64,000 nt of DNA, from assembly GCF_021390495.1 (NCBI RefSeq), contig NZ_JAJEJP010000001.1:2294001-2358000 (forward strand), written 5' to 3'. Under the pieces are notes generated by a model. That model made no database searches. It was not told the DNA's origin and was given only the letters and a program-made list of their open reading frames with translations. The translations under genes and the position numbers were made by a program. Of the stretch, positions 18,400-26,695 are shown piece after piece. Within the stretch, counting starts at the first letter, position 1; each line of letters starts with the position of its first letter. The stretch comes from Paraburkholderia sp. ZP32-5 (lineage in GTDB: Bacteria > Pseudomonadota > Gammaproteobacteria > Burkholderiales > Burkholderiaceae).

Positions 18400-19377
18400 C
18401 TACAGCCATCCCGCCTTGCGAAAGCGCCGGTACAGCACGAAGTCGATCGCGACCATCACCAGCAGAACGACCGGATATCCGTACTTGAAATGCAGTTCGG
18501 GGATCCGCTCGAAGTTCATCCCGTAGATGCCCGCGATCATCGTCGGCACCGCGAACAGCGCGGCGAACGAGCCGAGCCGCTTGGTGATTTCGCTCTCGGC
18601 CAGCGAGATCATGCCGAGGTTCACCTGCACCGCGGTCACGACGATTTCGCGGCGGCCCTCGATGGTTCGGACGATCCGTTCGAGGTGATCGTAGACGTCG
18701 CGGAAATACGTCTGCATCCCCGCGCAGATGCTCGGAATGCGCCCGCCCGTCAGCTTGCTGACCGCTTCCTGCAAGGGCCCGATATGGTGCTGCAGAATCA
18801 CGAGCCGGCGCTTCATCATGTACAGGTCCTGCACGATCGCGCGCGACGCAGCCGAATCGTTGCGTTCGAAAATCCGATCTTCGAGTGCTTCGAGTTCGGT
18901 GCTCATTGCCTCGATGATCGGGAAATAACGGTCGACCACGTCGTCGGCCAGCGCATACAGCACGAACGCCGAGCCTTCCTTCAACAGATGCGGCTCGCGC
19001 TCGCAGCGCGCGCGCACGTTCTGGAAGCCGGCGCGCGTGCCGCGGCGCACCGACAGCACATAGTTGCTGCCGACGAACACGTCGACCTCGCCGATCAGCA
19101 GTTCGCCGTTGTCGTCCATTTCGACCGTATGCATCACCACGAACAGCGAATCGCCGTACTCCTCGATCTTCGGCCGCTGATGACCGTATTGCGCATCCTC
19201 GATTGCGAGTTCGTGCAGGTTGAACTCGTCTTTCATCACAGCGAGTTCTTCGGGAGTGGGGTCCTTCAGCGCGACCCATACGAAACACTCGGGGCGACAG
19301 ACGTAGTCGCTGATGCTGTCGATATCGATGTCTGCGAGCTTCTGGCCGTCCTGATAGGCGGCGCAATTGATCATCAT
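18400..19377 (-). CDS. corA: CorA-type magnesium/cobalt transporter
   Basis: 325 residues, full length for CorA. The long cytoplasmic N-terminal domain precedes two C-terminal membrane helices. The selectivity motif GMN is at about 286-288 within YGMNF, at the end of the first helix, and the protein ends in the basic RRFRKAGWL tail typical of the family. It forms a pentameric Mg2+ channel. The start is one of two adjacent ATGs (19377 or 19374), with AAGG upstream; the longer frame begins with an unlikely TTG. Monocistronic as far as can be seen. Confidence 0.95.
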   Translation of the reverse strand: MMINCAAYQDGQKLADIDIDSISDYVCRPECFVWVALKDPTPEELAVMKDEFNLHELAIEDAQYGHQRPKIEEYGDSLFVVMHTVEMDDNGELLIGEVDVFVGSNYVLSVRRGTRAGFQNVRARCEREPHLLKEGSAFVLYALADDVVDRYFPIIEAMSTELEALEDRIFERNDSAASRAIVQDLYMMKRRLVILQHHIGPLQEAVSKLTGGRIPSICAGMQTYFRDVYDHLERIVRTIEGRREIVVTAVQVNLGMISLAESEITKRLGSFAALFAVPTMIAGIYGMNFERIPELHFKYGYPVVLLVMVAIDFVLYRRFRKAGWL

Positions 19378-19654
19378 GTTCGAATTACCTTGCAAGCAAA
19401 ACAGACTGGCCCGCGCTTACACACAAGCATTTCGAAAGAATTTCGTAAGTGCCGTACAAGCGAGGCATCCGTCTGCATTAACGGATAAGCGCGCGGACGC
19501 ATGGGTGGTATCAGCCGCCATGTTAAGGCGCCGCGCGCCGGCTGCGCGTATCGAATTGTTAATTGTGAGTGACGCGTTGGAGCGACGCATGTGAGTAAAA
19601 CGCGCGAGCACGACGCGAGCGTGACGCGCATGAACGGCACGCGAATCGCGCATG

Positions 19655-20212
19655 CTATTGCGCGACCCGCTTCAGACCGATGCGGTGATCGTCGTTGAAC
19701 GTCACCGACGCGCGGTTCGTGTAGCGCGGATCGGCTGTCACCAGGAAGCTCAGCTCGACGACCGGATCGAACTGCGTCGACACGCCGATGCGATGCATGC
19801 CCGGCGGCAGATAGAAGACCACATGCTCGCCATTCATCAGGTCGGTCACGCGCTCGCCATCGATATAGACAAGCGCATCGCGAAAACGCACGACCACGTC
19901 GCGAGAGCGCTCGCGCCGCACGTCGACCGCGACGAGTCCCGGACCCGCTTGCGTATAGCCCGATCTGACGATGCGCTCGAGCGGCACCGGCTTGAACGGG
20001 ACCGGCTCGGCCGGCGCGGATGCGCAGCCGGCGAGCGTGAGCAGCGCGAAGGCGGCGAATGCGGCGGTGAAGATGGAGACCAGCCTGGACATCGCGGTGG
20101 CGGGCAGCCTGGCAACGAAGATGGCGACCGAGGTGACGGCCAGCCTCATCGCCGATGTAGCGAACGTGAAAACCCGCGTGGCTCGGCCATGGCAGGACAG
20201 GCGCATCGGCAT
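19655..20212 (-). CDS. Putative lipoprotein
   Basis: The product ends in a 140-residue domain after the lipobox LTLAGC, so it is a predicted outer- or inner-membrane lipoprotein of unknown function. No family was recognised. The mature part is beta-rich, with VVFYLPPGMHRIGV and VELSFLVTADPRYTN segments. The start is ambiguous. ATG at 20212 has the good ribosome site GGGAGAA but gives a long 60-residue leader; ATG at 20092 (MSRLVSIFTAAF) gives a classic lipoprotein signal peptide but no clear ribosome site. The stop and the lipobox are firm. It is divergent from cydX. Confidence 0.7.
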   Translation of the reverse strand: MPMRLSCHGRATRVFTFATSAMRLAVTSVAIFVARLPATAMSRLVSIFTAAFAAFALLTLAGCASAPAEPVPFKPVPLERIVRSGYTQAGPGLVAVDVRRERSRDVVVRFRDALVYIDGERVTDLMNGEHVVFYLPPGMHRIGVSTQFDPVVELSFLVTADPRYTNRASVTFNDDHRIGLKRVAQ

Positions 20213-20579
20213 GCTGGTTCTCCCGTGTCGTGATGGTGGCCCGGCTCGTGCCTCGTGTCGAGGCGCCGCGCGGGGAGTACGCACCCGGTTGCGCGGCGGC
20301 CGTGGCGCGCTCGTTCGTATGACTGTTGTGATGATAGCAACGCGCGCGCGTTGCGCCAGCCAGGTGGTTCAGCGAGGCGCCGCGCTGCTTATTTGCTCGA
20401 TCATCCGGCCGCTCATCCATCCGATCCCTCTGCCGACGCCACGCCTCTTGCATGGCGCCGCGTTCTTCTTCATGATCGCTGGAAATGCAGGCATGCGGGT
20501 GGCTCGCCGCCCTCGTTTGCCGGCATGGTGCCCCTGCCCTGTCCCGTCGACTACCGGATGCGTGCTCAAGGAGATTGCG
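20213..20579. other. Intergenic region between the lipoprotein gene and cydX
   Basis: 367 nt. It should hold the promoter of the cydX-kinase pair. No cydA or cydB remnant and no FNR-type dyad was seen. Confidence 0.4.
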
Positions 20580-20765
20580 ATGTGGTATTTCACCTGGATT
20601 CTCGGCGTGGGCGTGGCCTTGGGCTTTGGCATCATCAACGTGATGTGGCTGGAGACCAACGGCAAGTTCGCACGCGATCCGCAACAGCCCAATCTCTCCG
20701 CTAGCTCCGGCTCCGCTGCTGGTTCTACGCCATCCACTCCGCTCGCCGAGGACAAGCGTTCGTGA
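20580..20765 (+). CDS. cydX: CydX/YbgT-like small membrane subunit of cytochrome bd oxidase
   Basis: 61 residues. The N terminus MWYFTWILGVGVALGFGIIN is the CydX/YbgT signature, a single helix that in E. coli packs against CydA and stabilises the haems of cytochrome bd. The polar, Ser/Pro-rich tail makes it longer than the 37-residue E. coli protein. The start is supported by AAGGAG 7 nt upstream. No cydA or cydB lies within 20 kb on either side, so this copy is an orphan. Its TGA overlaps the GTG of the next gene (GTGA), so the pair is translationally coupled. Confidence 0.88.
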   Translation: MWYFTWILGVGVALGFGIINVMWLETNGKFARDPQQPNLSASSGSAAGSTPSTPLAEDKRS

Positions 20766-21340
20766 CCCTGCTGGTTTTCTTTTGCGGTCATGCGGGGACC
20801 GGCAAAACAACCCTCGCGAAACAGCTGATCGGTCCATTGATGAAAGCAGGCGGCACGCCGTTCTGTCTGCTCGACAAGGACACGCTGTACGGCGGCTACA
20901 GCGCCGCGGCGATGGCGATGCTCACCGGTGACGCCAACGACCGCGACAGTCCGCTGTTCCTCGAACATCTGCGCGAGCCCGAATATCGCGGGCTGATCGA
21001 CACCGCGCGCGACAATCTCGAACTCGGCGTGAGCGCGCTGGTGGTCGGACCGCTGTCGCGCGAAGTGCGTGACAGGAAGCTCTTCGATCATCAGTGGCTC
21101 GGCGTGGCACCCGACGTAACGCTGCGCGTCGTGTGGGTTCATACATCGGACGAGACCGCGCGCGAGCGGATCGTCGCTCGGGCAAATCCTAACGACGCAT
21201 ACAAGCTCGCGCACTGGGACGAATACCGGCAGCGCCGCTTCGTGCCGAGCAGCGCGGCTCGCGACGATCTGCTGATGTTCGACAACACCGCGCCGAGCGC
21301 TGCGGATTATGACGCGCTGGTGGCGAGGATCGTGGGCTAG
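20762..21340 (+). CDS. P-loop kinase-like ATPase coupled to cydX
   Basis: 192 residues. Walker A GHAGTGKT is at about 9-16, and the fold pattern is that of small nucleoside/gluconate/zeta-toxin-like kinases (KLLFDH, VWVHTSDETARERI near the LID). It probably transfers phosphate from ATP to a small molecule or RNA-like substrate, but the substrate cannot be named. The start is GTG inside the cydX stop. An intrinsic terminator ends the two-gene unit. It has no partner gene resembling an antitoxin other than cydX, which argues against a classical zeta system. Confidence 0.8.
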   Translation: MTLLVFFCGHAGTGKTTLAKQLIGPLMKAGGTPFCLLDKDTLYGGYSAAAMAMLTGDANDRDSPLFLEHLREPEYRGLIDTARDNLELGVSALVVGPLSREVRDRKLFDHQWLGVAPDVTLRVVWVHTSDETARERIVARANPNDAYKLAHWDEYRQRRFVPSSAARDDLLMFDNTAPSAADYDALVARIVG

Positions 21341-21380
21341 CGAGCTGAAGCGCGCTGCGGATCATGTCTTGCGCAAGAAG

Positions 21381-21409
21381 AAAAAAGCCCCGCAGTGCGA
21401 GGCTTTTTT
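21381..21409 (+). terminator. Rho-independent terminator of the cydX-kinase unit
   Basis: AAAAAAGCCcCGC pairs with GCGaGGCTTTTTT around a 3-nt loop, and the T run is part of the descending arm. It is 41 nt past the kinase stop. Confidence 0.85.
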
Positions 21410-21540
21410 ATCGGTAAGTCAGCGGGCCGTTGGGTGCTGCGGCGCGGCTGCGATTCTGCCGGAGACGGGATTCATAGGTGGCCGACTCTACCGCCGCCCC
21501 ACCACGCAAGCCCTAGCCGCCGCCCGCTTCCTCATTCACT

Positions 21541-22638
21541 TCAAACCGTCGCCATCGCCTCCAGCGACTGCCCTTCATACAGCTTGCCGAAGCGGTTCGC
21601 GAGGAAATCGCCGAGCGACACCTGCTCCTGACGCACGAAGCCCTTCTGCGGCAGCTTGCGCTCGCGGAACAGATCGAGCACCGCGCACATCGCGCCGGCG
21701 GTGGTGATCTGGATCGCACTCATCGGCACGCCGCAGACCGTTTTCGCGAAGATCTTGCGGGTGAACACTTCCTGCACCAGTTGACCATCGCGCATGCCGC
21801 TCACCGTGATAAACACCAGCACGACATCCTGCGCGGTCGACGGCACCGAACGGCGCATGATCGTCTTCAGCGTATCGCGGTCGCTCGACAGACGCAGGTC
21901 TTCGAGCAGGAACTGCATCAGGTTGCGATGGCCCGGATAGCGCACCGACTTGTAGTCGAGCGATTCGACACGGCCCGACAACGTTTCGCACAGAGTGCCC
22001 AGACCGCCGGACGTATTGAACGCTTCGTATTCGATGCCGTCGAGCGAGAAATGTTCGAGACCTTCGAGCGGCTGCACCCACTGCGTGCGGCTGTCGCGAA
22101 TCGCCTCGCACGGCTGGCAATATTCATTGATCAGCCCGTCGACACTCCACGTCAGGTTGTACTTCAGTGCATTGGTCGGGAATTCGGGCAGCGCGCCGAC
22201 GCGCATCTTCACGTCGCGGATTTCGCTGAAGCGGTTCGCGAGCTCGTGCGCGGCGATGCCGATAAAGCCCGGTGCGAGGCCGCATTGCGGCATGAACGCG
22301 TGGTCCGCATCGTCGGCGATCGCGCGGATTGCATGGGTCGCGCGCACGTCCTCGGTCAGATCGAAGTAATGCACGCCCGCGCCCTTCGCGGCCGACGCGA
22401 CGTTCACGGCGAGGTAGTACGGCAGCGCGTTGATCAGCACGTCGAAGCCCTGGATTGCCGCGCGCAGCAAAGCGGCATCGGCGGAATCGACGCGGCGCGT
22501 CGGAATGCCCTGGGCGGCGAGCTTGTCGAGCGCGTGCTGTTCGCGGTCGAACGCGACGACTTCGTAGTCGCCCGTCTCGCGCAGCATATGGGCAATGGTG
22601 TGACCGATCAAACCTGCGCCAACGATCGCTACTTTCAT
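21541..22638 (-). CDS. Saccharopine dehydrogenase-like NAD(P)-binding oxidoreductase
   Basis: 365 residues. The N-terminal Rossmann motif GAGLIGHT (7-14) and the overall length match lysine 6-dehydrogenase and saccharopine reductase-type enzymes, which act on amino-acid imines. The conserved QCGLAPGFIG segment is present in the middle. The start MKVAIVGAG at 22638 is chosen for AAGGAG just upstream. It follows an Lrp/AsnC regulator on the same strand, which suggests amino-acid control. The most likely role is lysine or related amino-acid catabolism; the substrate is inference. Confidence 0.85.
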   Translation of the reverse strand: MKVAIVGAGLIGHTIAHMLRETGDYEVVAFDREQHALDKLAAQGIPTRRVDSADAALLRAAIQGFDVLINALPYYLAVNVASAAKGAGVHYFDLTEDVRATHAIRAIADDADHAFMPQCGLAPGFIGIAAHELANRFSEIRDVKMRVGALPEFPTNALKYNLTWSVDGLINEYCQPCEAIRDSRTQWVQPLEGLEHFSLDGIEYEAFNTSGGLGTLCETLSGRVESLDYKSVRYPGHRNLMQFLLEDLRLSSDRDTLKTIMRRSVPSTAQDVVLVFITVSGMRDGQLVQEVFTRKIFAKTVCGVPMSAIQITTAGAMCAVLDLFRERKLPQKGFVRQEQVSLGDFLANRFGKLYEGQSLEAMATV

Positions 22639-22791
22639 GTGCATCTCCTTGTTATCTGTGTGCCTGTGTCGAGCCTGTGAAGCGCGCCGCGCGTGATGTA
22701 CTTCACGCATGGCGCCCGCGGGCCGAACCCTTGAGCAACAGTTTAGGGAGAAGCAAAAACAGTTCATACGCGCAAAATGCTGCGGTATGAC

Positions 22792-22813
22792 CATCAACTT
22801 CGACGTTTTGATG
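22792..22813. promoter_or_regulatory. Candidate Lrp-type dyad upstream of the dehydrogenase gene
   Basis: CATCAA and TTGATG, exact inverted arms with a 10-bp spacer, in the AT-rich stretch between the Lrp gene and its probable target. Lrp-family sites are degenerate, so this is only a candidate. Confidence 0.4.
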
Positions 22814-22892
22814 ATCGCATCAGTCGATTCGTCGAAAAATCATAAAAATGCTGTAAACGAAGCGGCCTGTCGGTTGGGTCAGGCGTGCTGGC

Positions 22893-23351
22893 TCACACGG
22901 TGCCGCGATCGATCTTGCGCGCGAGGATGATCGACGTCGTCGTCCGCTCGACGCCTTCGAGACCGCCAATCTGATCGAGCAGATCGTTGAGCCGGTCCGG
23001 CGAATCGGCGCGCAGCCACGCCACATAGTCGAACTCGCCGCTCACCGCGCACAGCAGTTGCACCTCGGGCATTTTCGCGAGGCGTTTCTGCACGGCCGGC
23101 CCGTACTTCGGCGCGATGATGATGCCGACATACGCGACGATGCTCGAATCGAGCACGTCCTGGCCGAGCCGCACGCTGTAGCCGGCGATCACATTGCTGC
23201 GTTCGAGCCGCGCGATGCGCGCGATCACCGTGGTGCGCGCAACACCTAGCTGGCGTGCGAGATTGGCGACGCTTTCGCGGGCATTGGCTTGCAGCAGCGC
23301 AACGAGGTTGCGGTCGAGGTCGTCGAGCTGATCGAGGCGCGGAGGTCTCAT
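22893..23351 (-). CDS. Lrp/AsnC family transcriptional regulator
   Basis: 152 residues: winged helix-turn-helix (LDRNLVALLQANARESVANLA onward, about 12-60) followed by the RAM/AsnC ligand-binding domain (about 70-150, with QLLCAVSGEFDYVAWL). Such proteins form octamers or dimers and sense amino acids. It lies 254 nt upstream of the saccharopine dehydrogenase-like gene on the same strand and probably controls it. No clear Shine-Dalgarno precedes the ATG at 23351, so the exact start is less sure. Confidence 0.9.
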   Translation of the reverse strand: MRPPRLDQLDDLDRNLVALLQANARESVANLARQLGVARTTVIARIARLERSNVIAGYSVRLGQDVLDSSIVAYVGIIIAPKYGPAVQKRLAKMPEVQLLCAVSGEFDYVAWLRADSPDRLNDLLDQIGGLEGVERTTTSIILARKIDRGTV

Positions 23352-23758
23352 CGAAAGGGGAAGGAAGTTGGCGGGAGGTGTCGCGGATTATCGCGCGACT
23401 TGGCAAGCTGCGGCGCTATGTTGCGACAGTTGGTGACAGTTGCGCGACACACGATCGCGGGTCGATCACGCGAAGCGATCAAAGGACGAGATCAAACAAA
23501 GCAGGCAGCAACAAGCGGCAGCAAGCGTCGGCAAAGCTCCCCACGCCTTGGACCACGGTGACACCACCGCCCGTTTCCCTTTCGTTTCGGTTGTAAGCGT
23601 TTGTCGCACTGGAACCGTATTGTAGGAATATCGTGTTACTAATAGCGGCGACGGGCGTCCGCGGCAACGGTTCGCCGTATGCCGCGATTGCCTATCGGCG
23701 CGTGACGGATCATCCGCGCGCGTCCGGTCCCAAACATGAACAGACATCAGGAGTTTCG
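23352..23758. other. Divergent intergenic region between the Lrp gene and the LTXXQ gene
   Basis: 407 nt with the promoters of two divergent genes. The part near 23590-23640 is AT-richer and is the likely promoter of the LTXXQ gene, but no -35/-10 pair could be fixed. No coding frame is convincing. Confidence 0.4.
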
Positions 23759-24283
23759 ATGAAAAAAGCACTGGTTATGCTGGCTACCGCCGTTTCGATG
23801 GGTAGCGCGTTCGCTCAGACTGCCGCGCCCGCGGCAACGCCGGAGAACGCCGCTTCGGCTCCCGCCGCGAAGGCCGGCTACGAACGCAACGTCGAAGACC
23901 GCATCGCCTATCTGCATTCGCAACTGAAGATCACCTCCGCGCAGGAAACGCAGTGGAAGGCCTTCGCCGACGTGATGCGCAGCAACGGCGAAACGATGAG
24001 CCAGCTGTTCCAGCAGCGCAAGGCGGCCACCACCGTGAGCGCGCTCGACGACATGAAGCAGTACGCGACGATCGCGCAGGCGCATGCGGACGGCATGAAG
24101 AAGCTCGTCGATGCGTTCGATCCGCTATATAACAGTCTGTCGCCGGAGCAGAAGAAGCTCGCCGATACGACGTTCCATCGGGGTGGCCCTGAAGGCGCGC
24201 CTCACCACCGCGGCCATCACGGCAAGAGCAAGATGAGCAAGCCGGCGGCCGAGGCAGCTAGCGACGCAGCCGCAAAACAGTAA
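23759..24283 (+). CDS. LTXXQ-motif (Spy/CpxP-like) periplasmic protein
   Basis: 174 residues. A signal peptide (MKKALVMLATAVSMGSAFA) is followed by an Ala/Pro linker, then an all-helical Spy/CpxP-like domain with two LTXXQ-type turns: LKITSAQETQWKAFADVM and LSPEQKKLADTTF. The family includes ATP-independent periplasmic chaperones and envelope-stress modulators. The C terminus is His/Gly-rich (HHRGHHGK), which could bind metal. The ATG at 23759 has AGGAG just upstream; upstream in-frame codons are ignored because they would bury the signal peptide. Monocistronic. Confidence 0.88.
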   Translation: MKKALVMLATAVSMGSAFAQTAAPAATPENAASAPAAKAGYERNVEDRIAYLHSQLKITSAQETQWKAFADVMRSNGETMSQLFQQRKAATTVSALDDMKQYATIAQAHADGMKKLVDAFDPLYNSLSPEQKKLADTTFHRGGPEGAPHHRGHHGKSKMSKPAAEAASDAAAKQ

Positions 24284-24551
24284 CGCAGGCATGTGCCCGC
24301 GAGGTGGATTGCCACGTCGCGGGCGGGTCATCGATGGGGCGCGGGTAGGTAGCAGGTTGGTATCTCTCTCTGTGTTTTCACGCTACCGGTCGCGGCGACC
24401 CGTATCTCAAAAACGCCCCGCGACACCAACCCATCTGGCATGATTCGGGTGCGCTGTGACAGCGAAGCGGCTGGTCTGAACTCGAGGCTCGCCGCACGAT
24501 CTTCGCCGTCGCGATATGTGATGCGTGCTCCTCCAACCACCCTCCCGCTTC

Positions 24552-24989
24552 ATGACCGAACTCAGGAATCTCGATCTGCGTGACGATCCGCACGCACAAC
24601 GCGTCGTCAAGGACGAAACGGTAAGCGTCGAATTCGCTGCCGCCGAAGGCCAGTTGATGAGCCTCGAAGGCCCGAACCGCTATGCGCGCGGCGACGCGCT
24701 GATCACCGGCTCGACCGGCGAGCGCTGGGTCGTATCGCGCGAGCGCTTCGACGCCAAATACGTGCCGGCCGAGGCTGCGATCGCCCACGGTCAACCGGGC
24801 GCCTACCGCAACCGCCCGGCCGTCGTGCTGGCGCGCCAGATGAGTGAAGCGTTCTCGCTCGCCCGTTCCGCCCAAGGCGGCGACGTGCTGCGCGGCACGG
24901 CCGGAGACTGGGTGATGCAATACGCACCGGGCGATTACGGCGTCGTGCAGGCCGCGCGTTTCGCAAAGGTCTACCGGCTCGCGGACTGA
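24552..24989 (+). CDS. PGDYG-domain protein
   Basis: 145 residues. It carries the C-terminal motif YAPGDYGVV that defines the small PGDYG family; function unknown. The sequence shows no membrane helix or signal peptide, so it is probably cytoplasmic. An internal AYRNRPAVVLA segment resembles the first half of the same repeat (YARGDALITG earlier). The start at 24552 is the first ATG giving the compact domain, but no clear ribosome site is visible; a few codons upstream remain possible. Confidence 0.75.
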   Translation: MTELRNLDLRDDPHAQRVVKDETVSVEFAAAEGQLMSLEGPNRYARGDALITGSTGERWVVSRERFDAKYVPAEAAIAHGQPGAYRNRPAVVLARQMSEAFSLARSAQGGDVLRGTAGDWVMQYAPGDYGVVQAARFAKVYRLAD

Positions 24990-25160
24990 CGCGCTTTAAA
25001 GGGCACTGCCGGACCGCTTCAAGGCTTCAAGTGCAATTCATGCGCGGTCTATATCCGCTCAAAGCTCGTTCGAGCCCGCTTCAAAGCCCGCCTTAAAGCC
25101 GCGCCAGCATGCCTTAGTTCCGCTCCGAAACGGCTCAGGCCACCTGAGCCACACCGCCGA

Positions 25161-25526
25161 TTATGCAAACTCGTCGCCGAGATCGACCGTGACCTCGCGC
25201 GGCACCGCCTCGCCGTTCGCATACATCTCCTCGAGCGAGCCGAGGCTCGCTTCGACATACGCGCGCAGCACCGCGAAGCTGCGTCCGCGCAAACGCGCGG
25301 GCAATGCGCGATACCGCGCGAGCGCGGCCGGTGCGATCGCGACCGTCATCTCGATGCGACGCGCGGTCGAGCCGAAGCGCATCGCGACCCAGTGAATCGT
25401 CAGTTGGGGCGTGCCGTCTTCGGCCGCGCGCTCGGTGAATTGCGTCTGCTCGGGAAACAGATCGCTGATGACGCGCGCGAGTTCTTCGAACTCGGGATGC
25501 GCGCAGTCGTATTGGTAAGCTTCCAT
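25161..25526 (-). CDS. Conserved hypothetical protein (possible DUF3022 family)
   Basis: 121 residues, soluble, alpha/beta pattern, rich in Ala/Arg/Glu. It looks like a small Burkholderiaceae-restricted protein of unknown function; the DUF3022 assignment is from memory and not certain. MEAYQYDCAHPEFEEL at 25526 is taken as the start since the 37 codons upstream in frame are low-complexity and have no domain. Its neighbours on either side are unrelated genes, so context gives no clue. Confidence 0.6.
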   Translation of the reverse strand: MEAYQYDCAHPEFEELARVISDLFPEQTQFTERAAEDGTPQLTIHWVAMRFGSTARRIEMTVAIAPAALARYRALPARLRGRSFAVLRAYVEASLGSLEEMYANGEAVPREVTVDLGDEFA

Positions 25527-25687
25527 CAAGGCCGCCGGAAAATGAGGATCCTGAAACGGGGATCCCGAAACGTAGGCGCATTTTAGAGAAAGGCTTGGGG
25601 GATAGCGAGGCATGCGAGCCCGACGCGGGCTGTCCACGGCCCGGCAGCAAACTGACCCAAGCCCCTGAGGTCAACCCGCCCCACGCC

Positions 25688-26611
25688 TCACGCCACCGCC
25701 GGCCGCCGGTAAGTCCGTATCAGCCATCCGGCGACGAACACCGCCGCCACCGCATACACCGTATCGACGATCGCAAGCGGCACGAGACGCGCCTGCGACA
25801 TCGCGGCCGGCACGTCGATCAGTGCATGCACGACGATCGCGAGCGGCAGGATCGCGCGCGAGCCGGCCCGCACGCCACGCCACATCAGCACCGACAGACC
25901 GATCTGGAAGACCAGCGCAATCACCCGTTCGAGCGCGAAGATGCCGGCAAGCTGCGGCGTCAGACTCGCGAGAATCAGATGCACGCGCATCACCGCTTCG
26001 CCCGGCAGATTGCCGAGGTAATCGTTGAGGCGACCGCGGTTTTCGAGGATCGCGAACACGATCCACTGCGCCTGCACGAGCACGCCGACCATCCACGCTT
26101 CCGCGCCGCCATGGCCGAGTCCGTAGCTAAGTGCGGCGCCATCGTCCGCGCGTAACGCGGCCGTGCGCGACGACGAGGAAGACGGCGATGGCGCCGCGCC
26201 CGCGTCGAGATTCACGCTCGGGTTCCCCCCGGCATCGGCGTTCGAATCGACGCTCGTAGTCCCCGCACGCCGATTTGCCGCCGGTCGCGCCATCGCCCGC
26301 TTTATGAGCAGCCGCATTCCGACAAACCGCCCCACTTCCTCGCAGACGCCCGCGGCCAGCGCGCCATAGACGACGAACGCGATCGGATTCGACAGGAACG
26401 CCGCCGTCGTCGCGTTGCCGCGCAACAGATAGTCATGCAGCGCGCGCTCGATCACCATCGCAAACAGCGCGAACACCGCGACGCCGGCGACCGCGTCGCG
26501 CGGCCTGAGCGCGAGCGGCTGCCGTAGCTGGCGATAGATCAGGAACGGCAAAGCGGCGATGACGAGCGTGGCGAGCACAAGGCTCGCAAGCGTAAGCGGT
26601 GCGACGAGCAT
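25688..26611 (-). CDS. YhfC family intramembrane metalloprotease-like protein
   Basis: 307 residues with seven to eight hydrophobic helices. The motif CEEVGRFVGMRLLI around residues 91-104 is the signature of YhfC (DUF2324) proteins, which are distant relatives of CPBP-type intramembrane proteases; the Glu pair is the presumed metal/catalytic site. A polar, Ala/Gly/Ser-rich loop of about 50 residues after the second signature helix is longer than usual. Start at 26611 with AAGGAAA before it. The substrate is unknown. Confidence 0.82.
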   Translation of the reverse strand: MLVAPLTLASLVLATLVIAALPFLIYRQLRQPLALRPRDAVAGVAVFALFAMVIERALHDYLLRGNATTAAFLSNPIAFVVYGALAAGVCEEVGRFVGMRLLIKRAMARPAANRRAGTTSVDSNADAGGNPSVNLDAGAAPSPSSSSSRTAALRADDGAALSYGLGHGGAEAWMVGVLVQAQWIVFAILENRGRLNDYLGNLPGEAVMRVHLILASLTPQLAGIFALERVIALVFQIGLSVLMWRGVRAGSRAILPLAIVVHALIDVPAAMSQARLVPLAIVDTVYAVAAVFVAGWLIRTYRRPAVA

Positions 26612-26695
26612 GAGTTTCCTTGCCGGCTTTCCGGCGATCACCGGCGCGCAACCGCTGCGCGCCGCAGCCCCGAATGATCGCAGATTGACCGGCGA

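Noticed and set aside
20762..21340. Kinase as zeta toxin of a toxin-antitoxin system
   Set aside because: The P-loop fold is similar, but there is no epsilon-like antitoxin gene, and the coupled partner is a CydX-type membrane protein.
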